From Pseudomonadota bacterium (GTDB lineage: Bacteria > Pseudomonadota > Gammaproteobacteria > Burkholderiales > Methylophilaceae), in NCBI GenBank assembly GCA_029556915.1, contig JAKQIT010000072.1, positions 24,868-88,867 of the forward strand: 64,000 bases of DNA, read 5' to 3'. Of this stretch, positions 53,762 through 62,180 are shown piece by piece (position 1 is the first letter of the stretch; each line of letters opens with the position of its first letter). The notes beneath the pieces are model-generated. The model did not search any database, was not told the DNA's origin, and was given only the letters and a program-made list of their open reading frames with translations. A program made the translations under genes and the position numbers.

Positions 53762-54223
53762 CTAATCTTTAAGCAACTCTAAAATACGCGCCCAGTCTCT
53801 CGGGTCAACAGGTGTAATCGAAAGCCTATTTCCACGTTGCAAAATCCGTAAATTGGCCAACTCCGGAATTTCACGCAATTCTTTTAAGCTCAATAATCGT
53901 GTTTTGCGCACCAACTTCACGTCCACATTCACCCAACGTGGGTTTTCTGGGGTGGATTTTTCATCAAAGTATTTGTGCCCCTTGATGAATTGCAAACGGT
54001 CAGGATAAGCGCGTGAGCTGACTTCGGCAATGCCTGCGATGCCAGGCACATCGCAATTAGAATGGTAAAACAGCACACCATCACCAATACTCATCTGGTC
54101 GCGCATAAAGTTGCGCGCTTGATAATTGCGCACGCCATACCAATCTACCGTTTGATTGGGCATGGCTGCCAAATCATCAATAGAAACATCTGAAGGCTCA
54201 GATTTCATTAACCAGCAACGCAT
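53762..54223 (-). CDS. EVE domain protein
   Basis: 153 residues beginning MRCWLMKSEPSDVSIDDLAA, the standard start of bacterial EVE proteins, with VDWYGVRNYQARNFMRD and FYHSNCDVPGIAGIAEV. The PUA-like EVE fold binds modified bases. An upstream in-frame ATG at 54256 would add eleven residues not seen in the family. It is downstream of 6S RNA and zapA on the same strand. Confidence 0.92.
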   Translation of the reverse strand: MRCWLMKSEPSDVSIDDLAAMPNQTVDWYGVRNYQARNFMRDQMSIGDGVLFYHSNCDVPGIAGIAEVSSRAYPDRLQFIKGHKYFDEKSTPENPRWVNVDVKLVRKTRLLSLKELREIPELANLRILQRGNRLSITPVDPRDWARILELLKD

Positions 54224-54309
54224 TGTTGTACTCTTAAATGAGAAATTCAGACGCATTATAAAGTAATAATGGCTAGAAGATATATTGGGGGCAGATTTCT
54301 AAAAGAATG

Positions 54310-54521
54310 GGGAGTTCTCTACGGATACTGAGTAGGCCAGCATCCTGAACCAAAAAGGCTCAAGTGGTAACAGCCTAGAGCGCTTTAGGTACATCCAACC
54401 AAGAAGCTCTTAAAAGAAACTTCAATTTGGGACGCGCACACCGCAACTCGAATGACTAAAACCTATGCTATAAACTAGTTCAAGGAATTATTAGCCTAAA
54501 CCGCACCGCAGAGAACAAACT
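54310..54521 (-). ncRNA. ssrS: 6S RNA
   Basis: The region downstream of zapA holds no open frame. On the minus strand GTTCTCTGCGG (ending at 54506) pairs over 11 bp with CCGTAGAGAAC (54324-54314), closing a rod of about 200 nt. Further in, UAGGC pairs with GCCUA, and UCCUUGAAC pairs with GUUCAGGA with one bulge, leaving a large internal bubble as in 6S RNA. The zapA-ssrS neighbourhood is conserved in proteobacteria. 6S RNA binds sigma-70 polymerase in stationary phase. Ends are approximate. This also accounts for the 336-nt gap. Confidence 0.8.
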
Positions 54522-54592
54522 TTGAAACTTGAAATAACCTAAATAATTCTACGCCGATTATCTAAATTATTGATGAAATTTTGATGGCTTAA

Positions 54593-54895
54593 CTAAAATA
54601 GCGGCTTTGTTGCATATACTTGGTCAATTTGCTCTTGCATTTTAACCACGCGGCGCTTAATGTCGCCCACATCCACATTGCCACTTTTTGCATTCAGTAA
54701 TTCATGTGAAATATTTAGTGCGGCCATGATGGCGATGCGCTCAATACCTACAATCTTGCCAGTGTCGCGAATATCGCGCATTTTTTTATCTAAAAAACTG
54801 ACCGCTTCTAATAATGCTGGGCGCTCTTCATCGGTACACGAAACCGTGAACTCACGTCCTAAAATATTAACATCTACCGCTTTATTTTCGCTCAT
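54593..54895 (-). CDS. zapA: cell division protein ZapA
   Basis: Promotes FtsZ ring assembly. The 100 residues open VDVNILGREFTVSCTDEERPAL, with LLEAVSFLDKKMRDI and a C-terminal coiled coil. It is preceded by a short coiled-coil gene and followed by 6S RNA, the usual order. Confidence 0.93.
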   Translation of the reverse strand: MSENKAVDVNILGREFTVSCTDEERPALLEAVSFLDKKMRDIRDTGKIVGIERIAIMAALNISHELLNAKSGNVDVGDIKRRVVKMQEQIDQVYATKPLF

Positions 54896-54909
54896 GTTTG
54901 ACCTGCGTC

Positions 54910-55098
54910 TTAAGGCAGACTTTCCATCAAAGCTTCAATGCGCTCACTGGCCTGAGCCATATTCGCTTTAAGCTGTGCCGTGTCGTTCTGCGTTGTGCTT
55001 AAATCAAGGCGAAGCTTCGCGTTTTCATTGCGCAAGTCATTGCACAGTGAAATTAGCCCCGTTAATTTTTCTTCTAATATTTTTAAATCTGCGTCCAT
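54910..55098 (-). CDS. small coiled-coil protein (TIGR02449 / ZapB-like)
   Basis: 62 residues from MDADLKILEEKLTGLISLC, almost wholly a coiled coil with NENAKLRLDLSTTQNDTAQLKANM. Such proteins precede zapA in beta- and gammaproteobacteria and resemble ZapB. A longer frame begins at 55134, but the family starts at MD(A)DL. It ends 14 nt before zapA. Confidence 0.85.
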   Translation of the reverse strand: MDADLKILEEKLTGLISLCNDLRNENAKLRLDLSTTQNDTAQLKANMAQASERIEALMESLP

Positions 55099-55248
55099 GT
55101 ATTCACTATAATTTAAAAAGTTGATTATAGTCAATAGCTAACGTGCATTTTTAAAAGTATTACAGTATATATTCACAATAACTTGCTTAATACTTATCTA
55201 ATAATGTTGTTTTTGTGTCTATTTTGCTAGGCTAGCAGCTGAATTTGC

Positions 55249-55839
55249 TTATAAATTCATAAAATGCAGCTTGGGAATGTCATCGTTAAACTCAAGTTGC
55301 GTGATGCTGGCATGATTGATTGACATTCTAAATAGGCGCTTAAGCGGCATTTGCAGCACTTCCGCCACTAATGCGCGAATCAAACCACCATGTGTCACAA
55401 CTAAAATATGCTGATCTTTTGCTTGCGATGCTAAGTCCTCTACAAAATGTTTTGAGCGGTGATGCAGTTGCGCAAATGTTTCGCCATTGGGCGGTGCTAA
55501 ATTGGCATAATCATTGGCCCATCTATCAAAAATTTCGCGCGAAATTGCCTGCCAAGGTTGCATTTCCCAATCGCCAAAATGTAGCTCTTTTAAGCGTTCG
55601 TCGAGTTGAATCTCGCGATTTTCTAACTTAAGACGGCTATCCGCACATAATGCCTGCGCTAGCTGGTGACAGCGCTGTAGCGGACTTGAGTAAACGGTAT
55701 CAAATTGAAAGGCAGCTAATTTGCTTTGCAATTGCTCCCGCTCCGCGTCAAAATTAGCCGATACTGCAACATCGCTTTGTCCGTAACAAATATCAGGCGC
55801 TACATCGAGTGATGTGTGGCGAACTAAAGTTAACTTCAC
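55249..55839 (-). CDS. cobC: alpha-ribazole phosphatase (histidine phosphatase family)
   Basis: Dephosphorylates alpha-ribazole phosphate in cobalamin lower-ligand assembly. 196 residues with LTLVRHTSLDVAPDICYGQSDV (catalytic His about H8; CYGQ is typical of CobC) and VVTHGGLIRAL for the second His. The start overlaps cobS by 4 nt. The cobC-cobS-cobT order supports the specific call over a general phosphoglycerate mutase. Confidence 0.88.
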   Translation of the reverse strand: MKLTLVRHTSLDVAPDICYGQSDVAVSANFDAEREQLQSKLAAFQFDTVYSSPLQRCHQLAQALCADSRLKLENREIQLDERLKELHFGDWEMQPWQAISREIFDRWANDYANLAPPNGETFAQLHHRSKHFVEDLASQAKDQHILVVTHGGLIRALVAEVLQMPLKRLFRMSINHASITQLEFNDDIPKLHFMNL

Positions 55840-56612
55840 TGGATATAGCTTTCAACTATAGATGTGCTGGCAAGCAGACCTAAATAAAATGCAACTTCGG
55901 TGAGTTGTTGCATTGCGCCTAAACAGTCGCCCGTGTAACCACCGATACGCCTTTTAATTTTTGCACTAAACCACCACCAAACCAAAGCGACGGAAATCAA
56001 GGCGATGAAAACATACCACGTAAAAAAACATAACGGTGCTAAACCAAACAAGGTAGCAAGCAATAGTTCACCAACATCAAGCTGCGTTGCTAGTGGTTTG
56101 GATTTTCCCTCTGCTTTAACGTAAGATTGCGTGAACATTACCAACACCGCACATAGGCGACTTAAGGCATGCCCTGCAATCAACGTTGCGGGTATCAGCC
56201 CAACCGCCACATAAGTAAGCGCTTGAAACTTTATGAGCAACCCCAACCCCAAGCCAATCGCTCCATAGCTACCTATCCTTGAATCCATCATGATGGTAAG
56301 CACTTGCTCTTTATTTAATCCACCACCCAACCCATCCGCTGCATCAGCCAAACCATCCTCATGAAACGCGCCTGTTAGCAAAATTGTGGCTACCATGCTG
56401 AGCAATACTGCAATACTCAGCGGTAACAGGTGATGCGCTAGCCAAAAAACCAGTGCGCCAATTGCGCCAACAATGATACCCACCAGCGGAAAATAACGCG
56501 TAGCTTTATTTAAATCTGCCTCTTTAAAATCATTAAGGTGCAATGGAATGCGCGTGAAGAACACTAGTGCAGTACAAAAATATCGCCATTGATTTTGAAT
56601 AAACACACTCAT
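55836..56612 (-). CDS. cobS: adenosylcobinamide-GDP ribazoletransferase
   Basis: Membrane enzyme that joins adenosylcobinamide-GDP and alpha-ribazole. The 258 residues are mostly helices, with the signature ALVFFTRIPL and GAFHEDGLADAADGLGGG (metal-binding Asp residues). It overlaps cobT and cobC by 4 nt each, so the three are translationally coupled. Confidence 0.94.
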   Translation of the reverse strand: MSVFIQNQWRYFCTALVFFTRIPLHLNDFKEADLNKATRYFPLVGIIVGAIGALVFWLAHHLLPLSIAVLLSMVATILLTGAFHEDGLADAADGLGGGLNKEQVLTIMMDSRIGSYGAIGLGLGLLIKFQALTYVAVGLIPATLIAGHALSRLCAVLVMFTQSYVKAEGKSKPLATQLDVGELLLATLFGLAPLCFFTWYVFIALISVALVWWWFSAKIKRRIGGYTGDCLGAMQQLTEVAFYLGLLASTSIVESYIQ

Positions 56613-57655
56613 TTTTTTTGCGATACTTGTGCCGATTCAAATGAAGCCATGTGATTTAAAAAACCCACCGCCGCTTGCACCAAGGGGTAGGCTAAAGCTG
56701 CACCCGTACCTTCACCTAGCCTCAAATCCATGCGTAATAGCGGCTTAACATTTAAAAAATCCAGCATTTTTTGATGTCCAGATTCGTCCGAGCAGTGGCT
56801 AAAGACACAGTAATGCACAATATTGGGCTGCATTTTAGCGGCCACCAGTAGAGCAGCCGTTGTAATAAATCCATCAATCAAAAGCGTACATTGCCTTGAC
56901 GCTGCTTGTAACATTGCCCCAACCATCATGGCAATTTCAAAACCACCAAAATTGGCAAGCACTTGTGTGGCATCTTTACTGCTTAATTGATGTTGGGCGA
57001 TTACTTGTTTTAGCACCTGCACTTTGTACGCTAAGCCTGCGTCATCTAAACCCGTACCACGCCCAGCGCATTGCTCAATGGGCAATTTGCACAGCACACT
57101 CATGATACAACTTGCTGAAGAAGTGTTGCCAATACCCATTTCACCAAAGCCAAAAGTATTGCAACCACTCGCTATCTGCGCATCTACGATGTAGGCGCCA
57201 CGCTGCAACGCAAGTGCGCATTGCGCCGCCGTCATTGCAGGCTCAACCAGATAATTGCGCGTGCTTAATGCAATTTTGGCATCGATTAAATTTGCATTAG
57301 GTGTAAATTTATAGTTCACCCCCGCATCAATCACCCGCAGTGCCATGCTATTTTGGCTAGTGAACACATTGATAGCTGCACCGCCTTGCAGAAAATTTAA
57401 CACCATTTGCGCTGTGACCGCTTGTGGATAAGGGCTGACGCCTGCCTCAACAATGCCATGATCGCCCGCAAACACTAGCATGGTAGGGACATTGAGGGTT
57501 GGCGTAAGCGATTGCTGAATTAAGCCAATTTGCAACGCCACGCTTTCAAGCATACCCAGCGCCCCGAGCGGCTTGGTTTTATGGTTGATTTTATGCCATA
57601 AAACTTGCGCAATTGCTTGATCTGGCACATTTACTTGAAACGATTGGGCGTACAT
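56609..57655 (-). CDS. cobT: nicotinate-nucleotide-dimethylbenzimidazole phosphoribosyltransferase
   Basis: Activates dimethylbenzimidazole to alpha-ribazole phosphate. 348 residues with VFAGDHGIVEAGVSPYPQAVT, GFGEMGIGNTSSAS and the catalytic Glu in RLGEGTGAALAYPL. First gene of the cobT-cobS-cobC run. No cobalamin riboswitch is visible in the 200 nt upstream, so the operon does not appear to be B12-gated at the RNA level. Confidence 0.95.
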   Translation of the reverse strand: MYAQSFQVNVPDQAIAQVLWHKINHKTKPLGALGMLESVALQIGLIQQSLTPTLNVPTMLVFAGDHGIVEAGVSPYPQAVTAQMVLNFLQGGAAINVFTSQNSMALRVIDAGVNYKFTPNANLIDAKIALSTRNYLVEPAMTAAQCALALQRGAYIVDAQIASGCNTFGFGEMGIGNTSSASCIMSVLCKLPIEQCAGRGTGLDDAGLAYKVQVLKQVIAQHQLSSKDATQVLANFGGFEIAMMVGAMLQAASRQCTLLIDGFITTAALLVAAKMQPNIVHYCVFSHCSDESGHQKMLDFLNVKPLLRMDLRLGEGTGAALAYPLVQAAVGFLNHMASFESAQVSQKK

Positions 57656-57801
57656 TAAGAGATTTCACTAGAGAAGATAACAGAACGTTTGATTTTACCT
57701 GACTCTATCAATTTATTGGGTGCAATCGCCAATTAGGTGAATATCTTCAAAATTTTTAATAATTTTGTAAAAATCCTTAGAAAAAACTTGAGGAAGTTTG
57801 C

Positions 57802-57807
57802 TATAAT
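57802..57807 (+). promoter_or_regulatory. -10 element upstream of tRNA-Phe
   Basis: A perfect TATAAT, 55 nt before the tRNA. The -35 is unclear; TTAGAA at a long 19-nt spacing is the best candidate. Confidence 0.55.
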
Positions 57808-57812
57808 GCGCG

Positions 57813-57843
57813 GCTTGCAAACACTTACCGATAGTTTGCAAGC
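57813..57843 (+). promoter_or_regulatory. perfect inverted repeat in the tRNA-Phe leader
   Basis: GCTTGCAAAC and GTTTGCAAGC form a 10-bp perfect stem with an 11-nt loop, between the -10 element and the mature tRNA 5' end. It may be a processing or regulatory hairpin, or a recombination-protein site of the adjacent element. Confidence 0.5.
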
Positions 57844-57862
57844 ATTAGCGCCTGTTTTACAA

Positions 57863-57938
<76 letters not shown>

Positions 57939-57946
57939 GTATTGAT

Positions 57947-57976
57947 AAGGGTTTAGCTAATTGCTAAGCCCTTTTT
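57947..57976 (+). terminator. tRNA-Phe terminator overlapping the integrase 3' end
   Basis: AAGGGTTTAGC and GCTAAGCCCTT pair around TAATT and run into TTTTT. The right arm is also the last codons and stop of the integrase gene on the other strand. In minus-strand sense it may end the element's transcripts too. Confidence 0.75.
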
Positions 57977-59025
57977 ACTTGGTGACTGTGACTAAAATGT
58001 GACAATTCAATCACATTATCTTGTCCAAAATGATCAATCCGATTCGCAGCTTTTGCTAAATGTTCCGTTGCAAATTTTGCATAACGATCAACCATCGAAC
58101 GCGTTTTCCAACCCCCTAGTTCTTTGAGTTCATCACAGCTTGTTCCCGCTTGGCGATGCCAAGAAGCCCAAGTGTGGCGCAGATCGTGGAATCTAAAATC
58201 TTCTAAACCTGCCTTTTCTAATGCTGTACGCCAAGCACTGTTCGAAATGTTATATCGAATCGGCTCACCAGCAAAAGTAAAACAATATCTAGAATGCTTT
58301 CCGACCTGTTCCCGAAGAACGGATATTGCACCTGCATTTAAAGGAACCCCTCTCGGTGTACCATTTTTAGTTTGGTTAATCCACGCAGTCTGGCGATTTA
58401 GATCCACCCTACTCCATTCCAAACCAAGAATTTCCCGAGCACGACACCCCGTTGCTAAAGCAAATTTCACAATAGCTGCCATATGCGAAGGACAAACAGC
58501 AATGAGCTTATTCGCCTCTTCTTTTGTCAACCATCGATCACGTTCTACTTCACCCGAAAGTAATCGGATTTTTGGGATATGATCCAGCCACTGCCATTCA
58601 TCACGCGCTGTTCTTAATAAATTCCGAATAGTCGCTAAATAACGATTGACCGTTGCCGCCTTATTTCCTTTCTTAAGCTCACCTTGAACAACCGACCAAA
58701 TTACGTCTCCGTTAATTTGATTCAACATCAAAGTTCCCAAGTAAGGATGTAAGTGGAAACAAATCCGTTTTACATCACGATAACTTCTTAGCGTTGCTTT
58801 AATTTCGAGATACCGAATAACAGCTTCTTGCCATGTGCGATGGGGCTTTACACCAAAATGCACCTGCCTGTACGAATCCAGCTTAATTTTAGCTAAAAAC
58901 GCTTCGGCTTCGGCTCGGTCTTCAGTCCCAGAACTTTGGCGTACTCTTTTGCCGTTTGCGAGTGTTGCACTAACCCACCAATAGGATGAATTAACTCGCT
59001 TGTAGATTCCGGTTTCACGGGCCAT
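57964..59025 (-). CDS. tyrosine-type site-specific integrase
   Basis: 353 residues. An N-terminal arm-binding-like region (GIYKRVNSSYWWVSATLANGKR) and a core-binding domain (about 60-160) precede the catalytic domain: Arg in TGCRAREILGLEW, HDLRHTWASW, and the nucleophile Tyr in SMVDRYAKF. It ends 26 nt from the 3' end of tRNA-Phe, the usual place for a tRNA-targeting integrase. AAAGGAG six bases before the ATG supports the start, which lies inside the preceding gene and creates a 133-nt overlap. Confidence 0.93.
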   Translation of the reverse strand: MARETGIYKRVNSSYWWVSATLANGKRVRQSSGTEDRAEAEAFLAKIKLDSYRQVHFGVKPHRTWQEAVIRYLEIKATLRSYRDVKRICFHLHPYLGTLMLNQINGDVIWSVVQGELKKGNKAATVNRYLATIRNLLRTARDEWQWLDHIPKIRLLSGEVERDRWLTKEEANKLIAVCPSHMAAIVKFALATGCRAREILGLEWSRVDLNRQTAWINQTKNGTPRGVPLNAGAISVLREQVGKHSRYCFTFAGEPIRYNISNSAWRTALEKAGLEDFRFHDLRHTWASWHRQAGTSCDELKELGGWKTRSMVDRYAKFATEHLAKAANRIDHFGQDNVIELSHFSHSHQVKRA

Positions 59026-59231
59026 ATAAACTCCTTTCTGGCCCGCCCTCGCTGCTTATATTCCTCTAACCAAAGATCTAAGTCAACTTTGTCATAGACA
59101 TGACGGCGACCGAACTTAATCACTGGGATATTTAACTCAGCTAGAAGTGTAGTGCCGATGCCTAGATATGACGCAGCAGCCTCTTTAGAAAGACAACGGA
59201 TATGCGGTAAGGGCAGGTCATTATCTTTCAT
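58893..59231 (-). CDS. AlpA/excisionase-like DNA-binding protein
   Basis: 112 residues. The first 60 form a MerR/AlpA-type winged HTH: LSKEAAASYLGIGTTLLAEL and IKFGRRHVYDKVDLDLWLEEYK. This is the domain used by excisionases and AlpA regulators. The last 44 residues are encoded in the region that also encodes the integrase N-terminus in another frame. The rep stop is 2 nt upstream, so rep, this gene and the integrase form one transcript. Confidence 0.8.
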   Translation of the reverse strand: MKDNDLPLPHIRCLSKEAAASYLGIGTTLLAELNIPVIKFGRRHVYDKVDLDLWLEEYKQRGRARKEFIWPVKPESTSELIHPIGGLVQHSQTAKEYAKVLGLKTEPKPKRF

Positions 59232-59233
59232 GT

Positions 59234-60541
59234 TTATTCACCGTCAGAGGCTTTTTCATATTCACGCATGGCTCTTACCTCTTCATCCACATAGTCATCG
59301 TAGATTTCTCGATTCACATCGATTGTGTTAAAGCCACGCGCTTTGATAGAGACTTTTTCTTGAACTAAACTATCAATGGTGTGTTCAAGCAATTCGGCCT
59401 GATGTTTGATATAAAAATGCAGGTCTTCGAAGAAAGGATCCAATGCTAAGTTATATTCAGATATTCCTTCAATCGCCATCCATGTAGTAAAACCGGTAAA
59501 AACACGATGCATAGCGGCGCTTTTATTTGGGACTCTGGCATTAGAAAATCGGGATTGCAGCTCACCACCCGAAGTTTCCCAATCAACAGAAGACAGGCAT
59601 TGCCACATAGGATGAATGGGCCAACGTGCGCGCGTTTTATCATCTGGGTTAGGAATAGTAAGTTTTAACCATTCGGTCGTCGCATATGACCAGAGGCCAT
59701 TTAAATTGGCTAACACCTCATTTAAAGTGATTAATCCCTTTTGAGATAAAAAGTCTCGCTTAAACTCAAACTCTAATCGCCAGACTGGATCACCCTCATG
59801 CCTTCCACCCATTTTCCACAATGGGAGAAGATAGCCTTTGTTACTTTTAACAATCTCAAAAATCTTGTCATATAGCCTAGCTGCTATGACACCTCCCATA
59901 CCAATAGCCCAGCCTGTAAAGCGATCATCGACTGCATAAGCATTTACAGATGAAGCTCTAGTCACCCACGCCTCTCTCGTCCATTCTTCCATATCCTGAA
60001 AGGACACAAAATCCACAAATAGATCAATACGGCTTACATGGGCACTGGATTGAACTGCGCCAAATTGACTTAGTATTTGATAGAGAGTTTTTTCAACATC
60101 AGCAGGTAATTTGTGCGTGAGATATTCACTAGAGACTTTGACATAAGCCATAGGGACTGACTTACTAGGACGAGATAACTGAATGCGGAAGGCGTTATCT
60201 TCTAAAATATAACTAAACATCGAAGTGCCTTTATCCTTCACCTCAAACAAATGATCACCGATTTTTAATTGGGCTCTGGCTTGCTGGGCTTGTCGATCTG
60301 ATTGCGCTATTTTCTTGAGTTTAGATAGGTTTTGATCAATATGCGGGAAGAGGTCGCCTTTATAAGATAGATAAAGGCTATCCACCCCAAAACGTAAAAA
60401 CTTAACTTCTCCATTAATGCTGTTATTAGTAGCTGTGTTACTAGGCACCGCTACCGCTTCGCGGTCTCCGTCCTCGCGGCGCTGACGCGCCGTGCGGGCG
60501 GACTCCTGCGAAGTTGGTTTGTTTTGATTACTTTGCGACAT
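59234..60541 (-). CDS. replication initiation factor (Rep_trans/RstA-like)
   Basis: About 435 residues from MSQSNQNKP, where TAGGAG lies about ten bases upstream; a longer frame starting at 60634 is less likely. Features are FGVDSLYLSYKG, RIDLFVDF, ARLYDKIFEI and VWRLEFEFKRDFL, the pattern of the PF02486-type initiators of rolling-circle plasmids and of CTX-phage RstA. The first 30 residues are Arg/Glu/Asp-rich and encoded by a GC-rich segment with two hairpins that stands out from the AT-rich neighbourhood. I cannot point to the catalytic Tyr with certainty. Confidence 0.75.
   Translation of the reverse strand: MSQSNQNKPTSQESARTARQRREDGDREAVAVPSNTATNNSINGEVKFLRFGVDSLYLSYKGDLFPHIDQNLSKLKKIAQSDRQAQQARAQLKIGDHLFEVKDKGTSMFSYILEDNAFRIQLSRPSKSVPMAYVKVSSEYLTHKLPADVEKTLYQILSQFGAVQSSAHVSRIDLFVDFVSFQDMEEWTREAWVTRASSVNAYAVDDRFTGWAIGMGGVIAARLYDKIFEIVKSNKGYLLPLWKMGGRHEGDPVWRLEFEFKRDFLSQKGLITLNEVLANLNGLWSYATTEWLKLTIPNPDDKTRARWPIHPMWQCLSSVDWETSGGELQSRFSNARVPNKSAAMHRVFTGFTTWMAIEGISEYNLALDPFFEDLHFYIKHQAELLEHTIDSLVQEKVSIKARGFNTIDVNREIYDDYVDEEVRAMREYEKASDGE
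60453..60492. promoter_or_regulatory. tandem GC-rich hairpins in the rep 5' region, candidate replication origin
   Basis: ACCGC-TTC-GCGGT (60453-60465) and CGGCGC-TGAC-GCGCCG (60477-60492) are both perfect and lie 12 nt apart in a GC-rich block (about 60440-60515) inside the start of rep. Rolling-circle initiators nick at such structures. Assignment as an origin is inference. Confidence 0.45.
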
Positions 60542-60638
60542 ACATAAAACTCCTAATCTATGACGGGCATGCAATGGCTTCCCGTAACAGATAGGTAATT
60601 TATGCAGATTGTTGATTAGAGTCGCCCACCTCAAATGC

Positions 60639-61469
60639 TCATTTCAGGTGGTTGATTTTTTTGGATTGATTGTATTGTTTACGCAAATTCTTCTTAGCTT
60701 CAAATCTGTCTGGATACACTTTTAGTTGATGCACCAGCAAATCAACCAACTGGTCATCGGTCAGCTTATCAAAGCCCAAATCACGTAATGTAAATAGTGC
60801 AAAACGGAGATCCTGATAACTCTGCCAGTGTTTCTGAGTTGGGCCTTTAAGCGCATTCCTAAGCCGAATAAAAAAGTGTTTATCGCCAACAAACTCAGCC
60901 TTAGCGATACGTGCAGCGAAAGTAGGGCAAGCCATGATAGAGCGGTCTATCCTAACCGCATCAAAAAGGGAGTCATCATTGCCCTGCCTGACTTCCTCCA
61001 CCAGGGTTTGCATGGTCTTTTGATAAATAAGAATACTTAAAATTGTTCTTTGAAGTGCAAAAATAAGCCCGATAAAATCCTGTTCTTCAAAAATGCCATT
61101 CCAGCCCCCTTTCCAATCTTCGGGGTCTTCATCAAATTCAAAATTATCGAGGAAGTGCTGGGTTGGGTCTGGGGCGTTCTTAGCTTCTTTCAAAAAATCA
61201 AGCTTATCCATAGCCATCATTAATAAAGCTAAATGTTCAATGTAGGTTAGCTCATAGACTATAGCCCAATAGAAGTCCTTACCCAACAATTTGTTAATAC
61301 GTTCCTTAGGCGCATTTTTAACAACTTCGGCTAAAGACTGTTCTTCTTTACGAAACTCAGGGAGTTTTTGGATAAGGCGCTTAAATTGTTCAGCAGTAAG
61401 TTTGCCGTATTCTTTTTGATTTTCAGCCATAGAATTAATTATCGATTCTTCTGTAGCTACTACAGCCAC
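60639..61469 (-). CDS. protein of unknown function in the element
   Basis: 276 residues, helical and charged. The middle part is acidic (FDEDPEDWKGGWNGIFEEQD), the end basic (FEAKKNLRKQYNQSKKIN). No signal peptide, membrane span or known motif is seen. It begins just after a 73-residue membrane protein gene and ends 98 nt before the preferred rep start, so it probably shares the transcript. Role unknown. Confidence 0.65.
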   Translation of the reverse strand: MAVVATEESIINSMAENQKEYGKLTAEQFKRLIQKLPEFRKEEQSLAEVVKNAPKERINKLLGKDFYWAIVYELTYIEHLALLMMAMDKLDFLKEAKNAPDPTQHFLDNFEFDEDPEDWKGGWNGIFEEQDFIGLIFALQRTILSILIYQKTMQTLVEEVRQGNDDSLFDAVRIDRSIMACPTFAARIAKAEFVGDKHFFIRLRNALKGPTQKHWQSYQDLRFALFTLRDLGFDKLTDDQLVDLLVHQLKVYPDRFEAKKNLRKQYNQSKKINHLK

Positions 61470-61481
61470 CCAAACGAACTC

Positions 61482-61703
61482 CTAAATACATGATTCCTGC
61501 GGTAATTTGCCACACCCCTCTAGCACGCATACCCCAATAAAATATTCTATCAGCAGTTTCACGCATGCATCTGACGCAAAAGGATCGGCAGGATTACCGT
61601 TGGAAAACTTAACAACCAAGTGCTTAGGCCTTACCAGCAATGCAAGCAGTAATATTAAAGCTGCTGTAGTAAGAATTAGTATTACCAAGTAGTCAGTAAT
61701 CAT
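61482..61703 (-). CDS. small membrane protein of the element
   Basis: 73 residues. One strongly hydrophobic helix at about 5-25 (ILILTTAALILLLALLV) and a C-terminal part with four Cys (ACVKL, GVCVLEGCG, ESC). GAAGGAA precedes the ATG. It resembles in size a phage coat or pilin-like small protein, but no specific family is recognised. A 104-nt gap separates it from the upstream gene. Confidence 0.55.
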   Translation of the reverse strand: MITDYLVILILTTAALILLLALLVRPKHLVVKFSNGNPADPFASDACVKLLIEYFIGVCVLEGCGKLPQESCI

Positions 61704-61807
61704 TATTAATTTCCTTCCATAAACTTTGGATTTTTTACATTAACAATCTATTTTGTATAACTGAGACTCTTACCTCTTAGTCGCTGCAAGGTAGAATCAA
61801 AAGAACT

Positions 61808-62116
61808 CTACTTCAATTCAGAAAGTCTTCTTTCATAAAAATCAACATAGCATTGCTCAATATCCTTGCTTATAGCACTTCCGCCTAAACTTAAATTGCG
61901 ACGGTGCATATTTAGCCACGCCGTTAAAGCACCTTCATTACTTTGAACTTTTGAGTAGTCTTCATCTTCATATCTATAAGGCATTTTGTACGAATTACAG
62001 TCTTCTACAGAGTGTATTGCGCACAACGCTTCAATTTTTCCCATACACCCTGTACCGGCAATTGTGACATCTGACCAAATACAGCCGAGCAATGTGATGA
62101 TGACTCTAATTTTCAT
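61808..62116 (-). CDS. small exported protein of the element
   Basis: 102 residues. A signal peptide (about 1-20, cleavage near IAG-TG) precedes a Cys-containing mature part (GCMGKIEALCAIHSVEDCN, CYVDFYERR), which probably forms disulfides in the periplasm. GGAG is about nine bases before the ATG. No family recognised. Confidence 0.6.
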   Translation of the reverse strand: MKIRVIITLLGCIWSDVTIAGTGCMGKIEALCAIHSVEDCNSYKMPYRYEDEDYSKVQSNEGALTAWLNMHRRNLSLGGSAISKDIEQCYVDFYERRLSELK

Positions 62117-62180
62117 GATTTTTCTCCTTGTTTAATTGGTTAATTTTTTTAGGCTTGGCTACCGAAACCACCTTCTTCTG

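Noticed and set aside
57656-57800. Possible cobalamin riboswitch before cobT
   Set aside because: No B12-box-like sequence and the gap is too short and AT-rich.
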